Source of the DNA: Allacma fusca
Lineage: Eukaryota; Arthropoda; Collembola; Symphypleona; Sminthuridae
Length of the DNA stretch: 64,000 nucleotides
Assembly: GCA_947179485.1 (NCBI GenBank)
Contig: OX359250.1
Span: 32,436,654-32,500,653 of the forward strand
Reading direction: 5' to 3'
Shown here: one piece after another, positions 58,510-64,000 of the stretch
How positions within the stretch are numbered: the first letter of the stretch is position 1
Layout: each line of letters starts with the position of its first letter
Translations under genes and position numbers: made by a program
Notes under the pieces: generated by a model
What the model saw: only the letters and a program-made list of their open reading frames with translations
Database searches by the model: none
What the model was told of the DNA's origin: nothing

Positions 58510-60068
58510 TCAATACGGGGTGAAGTAAGATCCACGAGCTCGATAGCGACTGCAGGGAATCCCAGAAAATAACAAATCGAGCATTAAAATATTTGGACTA
58601 CAGGATGAATTTCTACAGACTAATACCAGAGAGACACAGCTACAATTTTCATGACCCACACAAGCGATCACCAGTAAATTTCCATTTTCTCAAGATTGGT
58701 ACCATTTCTGTAATCTCTCTGAAATAGCTAAAGAATGCAGTAAAAGGTAAGAAATATTTACATACCGAGGGAATCTGGGATGTCCACGGAACGGATAACT
58801 ACCTCGACCCCGAAATGTTGGTCTGGAGAAAGAGGATGCTCCCCTAATAGCACTGCCACGTGGAGGTCTATCTGTCCTACTCAGCCCAGGTCTATTAGTT
58901 CGCTTTGGCATTACCTGTCACAGCAGTATAACTTTTAGCATTATTTTAATCTTGTCAAGTAAAAAGTTACTTAATAAAAAACCAACAGAAGCTCGACTGA
59001 TATGAATGCAGGTCAAGACAAAAAACCTATTACAAAGAGGTAGACGTTTTGCGCGACGGTTGTCTTATCACAATAAAGTAAGTACTTTGTCTGTTCAATG
59101 GCTATGTAAATTATGTTAAACATTAGGCAAGTTGCTAGGGACCTAAACCAACCTTGATTTGACGACCTCGAAATAAGGATTCATCCATAGCCATAGCGGT
59201 ATTTACGGACTCACGATCTGCAAACTCGATATACGCAAAGCCTTTAGGGTGTCCGTCAAACTTGTTACATAAAATCGTCACACGGTTGATTGACCCACAA
59301 CCATGGAAATGTTGCTCTAGCTCTTCTGCCGTGGCCCCATAGTCCACCTGATTAAACAAACAAATGCAATTAGGGTCGTCCTGCCATGCATATAATTCTA
59401 AATTTGAATTCTTTCCCAATGAAATCGAACAACATCAACTTTGGATGCACATGCAGCTATTCGACCGGGAGTAGATAAGAATAGAACCGTACATTGCCGA
59501 CATATACTGATCGTCCGTCAACTTCCATTTTCTCCTCTATGGACATATTTGTGGTACCTGTAATAGACAGAGAATTCTCCCATGAAAATACCCCCGAAAC
59601 AGGTCATGTCACACCAAGTCATTCCCACCAATTAACCTCACTGAAAATAAGTCTCACCTCCACCAGGAGGACTCCCAATATTCATATGACGATCAACTTC
59701 TGTCTGAAGTTGCCTGAGTTTTTCAGCCTCTTCTTCCATTTCTCGTACTCTCGCCTTAATAGCTTCCAGTTCCTGCATAATTGTCAAACAAATCCCATTC
59801 ATGTAAATTCTCCAAAAGACAATGCCACGCAAATCTCCACCAAGCATCCTCCAAAACACACCAGTTCCTCCAAAAAATGACCTACCGAATCTTCCTGGTT
59901 AGTCGTCCCCAGTTTAGACTCATCTTCAAGGTTATTCTCACTAACCATGTTTTCACTATCTTCCTGCTGATCATGATCTAGGTGAGATCCATATACATCT
60001 GATGAACTTCCTGACTCATTCAGACCTTTCCCATTCTCTAAAGTCTCGTCCATTTGCAACTCGTCCAT
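58510..60068 (-). CDS. Pabp2: Nuclear polyadenylate-binding protein 1 (PABPN1 / Pabp2), 6 coding exons
   Basis: Minus-strand coding exons are 60068-59886, 59772-59658, 59557-59493, 59347-59153, 58914-58766 and 58549-58510, all GT-AG with consistent phases. They give 248 aa ending SYFTPY. The protein binds nascent poly(A), stimulates poly(A) polymerase and sets tail length in the nucleus. Domains: an acidic N-terminus (1-61) without the mammalian alanine tract; a coiled coil at about 62-91 (needed in the family for poly(A) polymerase stimulation); one RRM (about 115-190) with RNP2 VYVGNV and RNP1 KGFAYIEF. After PKRTNRPG comes an Arg-rich tail with RGG-like repeats and aromatics, where family members are arginine-methylated and bind transportin. 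Length is close to Drosophila Pabp2. It lies head to head with the LSM14 gene. Confidence 0.96.
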
Positions 60069-60080
60069 GGTCCAAGATTA

Positions 60081-60731
60081 CTGCAAATCAAAAATAATTC
60101 ATCCTCAATCACAAATCACAATGACCAAACATGTACTAATATCCTCCACACATGCTTCCAACACCCCCACAATCAACCACATCACAACCAAACTCCCTCC
60201 ATCCCGCTCCTTACGCCACACGCACACAGCTAGGCCCTCGATCTCTCACAACCAAACCCTTCCTCGCCACCGCCAGCCCTTCTGATCCCCATATACCGGT
60301 AACACCAACAAACTTCATCCTAACTTGATCCATCAATACTTCAACTCAATCCAAAGCCCCCAGAACTCTCCACCAATCTCAACTCATGCAAATTCCATCC
60401 ACTTCACCAGCATCCCAGCATCCAGCAATCCTCCGAAACAGGCCCTAAACTACACGTAACCACCTCAGCATACAATTCACCAAAATCTCTCATCCACCTC
60501 AAACTCATCCCCACAATAATCCCTCCACCCTCACTCAACAATCATCTCCAACAATCCCCACTAAAATCCTCACAACAATCCATACAACAACCATACCACC
60601 ACAATCCCAATCCTTACATCCCCACATAATATACAATTCTGTCAACAACAAATTCAAACTGACACCGCTCCACCACATCGCCGTCAGTTCCTTCACCCCT
60701 GGAAGAATCCCCAAAAAGCTCTTTCCCTTAC
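60081..60731 (-). other. Likely 5'UTR intron of Pabp2
   Basis: A clean acceptor (TTTGCAG) lies 12 nt upstream of the Pabp2 ATG on the minus strand, at 60082-60081. A good donor (ATAG|GTAAGG) lies at 60731-60730. This implies a noncoding first exon above 60732. The acceptor is convincing; the choice of donor is inferred. The stretch is rich in C and A on the plus strand and has no other feature. Confidence 0.45.
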
Positions 60732-62615
60732 CTATAAATGTAAATGTCTTCCAAGATCCACGCTCGTCCCACCAAAGGTCACTCCAATCAAGGAAAACAC
60801 TACAAATGCCGGACACAATTTTTCCAAAAATAATTATACAACAGTTGCAGATTGCCGACAGAGGAAAAAGAGAGAGAGAGAGAGAAAGAGAAGCCCGCAC
60901 TTTAAATTTACATAATCCGCCGCTGTTGTTCGAGAATCGACACACACACACAGGAATATGAAAAAAGAGAAGCCACTTATTACAAACAGTATAATAATAT
61001 CGAAAAAAAAACAAGGAATTGAAAATAATCAAGGGGAAAAATCACTCCTCTCAAATATAGAGTCCCAATGACCTAAAACCCAGGGGCACCTTTTTTATCC
61101 CAATTACCCTAAAAATATACACACCATACACTGGAAATATTTTAATGAGCCATTCAAAGCAGGGAGATTTTTTGGAGTTTTCGAAGACGCGTTATATACA
61201 CTGTCGGTGTAGTAGTGTGTGTGTGTGTGTGTGTGTATGTGTGTGTGTTGTGTGTGAGTGTCGTAGTGTGTACTCACTGTATATATACGTCCTTTACGTT
61301 TACACACACTGACTTTAAAATAGTGTGTGTGTGACTTTATATATATATATTCATAGGAATATAGACCGTCTCTCGTATGGTTATAGGTACTGGGGCTCCG
61401 AGCATTGTCGTTTCACATCGTTCGTCGTGCGGTTCACTGTGAGTTAACTTTATGAATTTGTGTGTCTCGAAATTGAAAAGCAGTCTCCGTTTGTGTCCAC
61501 AGGACTCAGATTATGGAGATGAGTGCGTTGAGAGCTGCGAGAGGGCAGAAGAGTGGGAGTGATTTGGTTAAAGGAGCCGAAAAAATACGAAATTGTGCCT
61601 ACAAGAGTTCCTGTGGCGCTTCAGTTCCTTCAATGGATTGGATTCGAGATAGAAAAGTTCACTTTGTCATTTAGCTTCGTTGAGGAACCATCGTCCCGGT
61701 TCTGTTCTGAGTCAAATATCTAGAGTTCATATTCCTTTGAAAGGCTATATATATATATAGAGAGAGATATAATATAGAGGTATAGTTTCTACTATTATTA
61801 CTAACACTACTTACTATATACTACTACACAAGCCCTGGTGTTCTCTCTATATAGTGGAATTATTGTATACAGAAAAACACGCCAAGTTACAACAACTATT
61901 ACGGCCAGCTCCGGGTCCTGTATAAACACACGAAGCATTCTTGAAGCTCATCCTGCTGTTGCTGTTGCTGATTCTGATTCTGAGTCTGAGTCTGATTCCT
62001 CCTGCCAGTATAGTGTAAGCTGTTGTTGTGGGAGACTTACGAGCATTCCGTACACACTTCTCTATAATAGACATATTAAATTTGCTACTCTCTCTATTCT
62101 CTTCTCTGAATGTATTTGAAACGGAGTTGGTAATATAGAATTGTGTTTGAGGGGAGACAGTTTCTTCAAAGTTCTGTCGTATCGTCTCTGTAAATTAAAG
62201 TTAGTTGGTCAGAGTTTTGAAGAGGTTGTGGGGGAAGTTAATTATTTGTAAGAGTATGTGGAGCGGGACTGCGTGACACATCCGTCTCACCCAGGTCATC
62301 TTTGTAGTTTTTAAGGGCTGTCAACGGGGGACGGTTGTTGGGGTAGTCAAGAGTAATCTGGGAAGGAAGAGGACCCTCCGAGGAGACCGAGAAGGAGAGG
62401 GATATATCCGAGAAGGCCAGATAGGAAACGTATAACGAAGTGTCAAGTACCTCCAGGACGGGAGCTAGCTCTGGGTCTGCTGAGGACGAGTTCAAAAAAA
62501 AAAAAACAAGGACGACGAGACCTGTAATATAGTGGAGGAAGTTTTGTAAGGGGGATTATTTATTTCAAGATTATTTCAAGTGTGAAAGCACGGACTCTCA
62601 GCCCGACCAGTAATC
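60732..62615. promoter_or_regulatory. Divergent promoter region and 5'UTRs between Pabp2 and LSM14
   Basis: The two genes point away from each other, so both promoters and their untranslated leaders must lie here. Contents seen: (GA)n at about 60868-60890, (GT)n at 61209-61260, TATA-like A/T runs near 61278 and 61336-61352, and a (GA)n/(TA)n patch at 61745-61780. No ORF is convincing as protein. I cannot place the transcription start sites. Confidence 0.55.
61209..61262. repeat. (GT)n microsatellite in the divergent promoter region
   Basis: GT dinucleotide with a few TA and TT interruptions, between Pabp2 and LSM14. Confidence 0.92.
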
Positions 62616-64000
62616 ATGACGACGGCTAATGCTAATCAGTTCATCGGGAGTAAAATAAGCCTGATTTCAAAATCCGAGATCCGCTATGAAGGCATCCTGT
62701 ATTCCCTTGACCTCCAAGAAGCCACAATCTCATTAGCTAAGGGTAAGTGAACGGGGATTTTGATTTGAGTGGAGGAGAGTCTTGCATCTGTTGATATTTT
62801 GGGATGGAGACGTGGAATTTTGTTACAATGTGTTGAAGTATTTTTTTTGAGGATTTGGGAAGTTGGAGGGGTTTTTTTTTTTTTTTGAGGGGGATGGGAT
62901 ATTTTTGGAAATATTGATGGATTTAATGGTTTTGTTGTGGTGTTGAGGACAGTTGGTGGGGATTGGGATGTTGAAGGAGTCTGGTAGACAAGATGGGTAG
63001 AAATTAGGAGGCAAATGTCTATCAGCTTTTGTTATCAGGGAATGGGAATGAACTCGATGGGGGTAGGAAGAGGCATATTTGAGGTATTGAGAAGTATTGG
63101 GGTATTGAGAGTTCTGTGTTGTTATTAGGTTGAGGATAGTTAGCTGGAGGTTATTTCTGGGAGTAATTAGAGGTGTAGGAGAGCATTGATGCTAATACAG
63201 ACGCAGGTATCCTGGAGTATGGAGCTAGTATTAGTGTTGGTAGGGATTTCTGGAGTTAGGCGAAGGTTTTGGGTGAAGGTTATGGAATTAGCTTTAATGT
63301 ATGAAAGATAGTCAAAGGAATTTTGATATAGAAACTCTGTATTGGTCGCGTGATTTATGGTAATAAAGTTAAGTTTTGTAGTTTTTGTAGAGTTAGATAA
63401 TTTTGGGTATGGAATTGGGACAAAAGGTGGTAGTTATCGGATCCGAGAAAGCAACTGGTTTGAATGTGACCTATAGCTGAATCATGGAGATATAAATTAT
63501 CTGTCGTATAGGCTAACTTTGATTGTTTGAATTTTTAGATATGGTAATAATTATTAGTATGTTTGAATATTTGAATTTATTCGATATTGGGTTTGTTTTA
63601 GTTAAATCTTTTGGTACGGAGGATCGTCCTACAGAAAGACCTGTTCCCCATAAGGAAGAAATTTATGAGTTTATCATTTTCCGTGGAGCTGATATTAAAG
63701 GAATTGACGTGCTAGAGCCTCCCAAGGCTACAGCAACTTTGACTAGCGGGCTTCCTAATGACCCAGCAATAGTTGAAGTATCTCATTATGTAAGTTTGAT
63801 GTTTTTTAATGTTGATGTAAGTTGTTGAAGTTTTTCTGGGATTATGTTATTAGCATTAGGATGATGTAAGATTTAAGTTTTATTGAATGAACTTTGGCAG
63901 CATTCTTCCGGGCAGTCCAGTCAACCGCCTACATCTTCTGTAGGAGCTCAAGGTGCGAGTTATCCATCTGCTCTCACCGGAAGTTATTCACAAGGATTCG
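62616..64000 (+). CDS. tral: LSM14 / trailer hitch (Scd6 family), N-terminal part, runs off the window
   Basis: Exons are 62616-62742, 63602-63789 and 63901 to beyond 64000, with GT-AG introns in phases 1 and 0; about 138 residues are present. The protein is an RNP component that represses translation and promotes decapping with DDX6/Me31B in P-bodies. The first ~90 residues form the divergent LSm domain: [19 protein letters not shown], then [28 protein letters not shown] and the conserved DPAIVE motif. These match LSM14A/B and trailer hitch closely. Exon 3 opens a Ser/Gln/Pro/Gly-rich linker, as expected. The DFDF, FFD and TFG boxes and RGG regions would lie past the window edge. It starts about 2.5 kb from the divergent Pabp2 start codon. 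Confidence 0.95.

Overview
This is eukaryotic nuclear DNA, most likely from an arthropod or related invertebrate; the species cannot be read from the sequence. The evidence is GT-AG introns with matching phases, AATAAA poly(A) signals, very high repeat content and animal-specific gene families. Only three genes can be supported, and together they cover under 4% of the window.

Layout. Positions 1 to about 17 kb are A/T-rich and hold no gene I can support. They hold tandem minisatellites, short inverted-repeat (MITE-like) elements, and clusters of a ~186-bp repeat built around the palindrome TTGACCTAGGTCAA. From about 17 to 49 kb the sequence is purine/pyrimidine-skewed, with dozens of (GA)n/(CT)n tracts and a pervasive GGAGAAAGT word. 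An 847-bp non-autonomous DNA transposon lies at 18825-19671; each terminus carries five copies of a transposase-site-like motif about 32 bp apart. A three-exon heparan sulfate glucosamine 3-O-sulfotransferase gene (plus strand, 30694-39881, 374 aa) sits inside this region. From about 50 to 58 kb the DNA is A/T-rich again, with a few coding-looking fragments of unknown nature and one more cluster of the palindrome repeat.

The right end is the gene-dense part. PABPN1/Pabp2 (minus strand, six coding exons, 60068 to 58510, 248 aa) and LSM14/trailer hitch (plus strand, from 62616, running off the window) are head to head, with about 2.5 kb between start codons. Both proteins act on mRNA: PABPN1 controls poly(A) tail length in the nucleus, and LSM14 acts in cytoplasmic repression, decapping and P-bodies. 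The sulfotransferase acts in the Golgi on heparan sulfate and has no evident functional link to them.

The most unusual structures are the transposon with ordered 32-bp subterminal arrays, the palindrome-centred ~186-bp repeat that forms direct and then inverted clusters, and a 1.4-kb composite minisatellite in which several different unit lengths share one short word. No tRNA, rRNA, CRISPR array or autonomous transposase gene was recognised.
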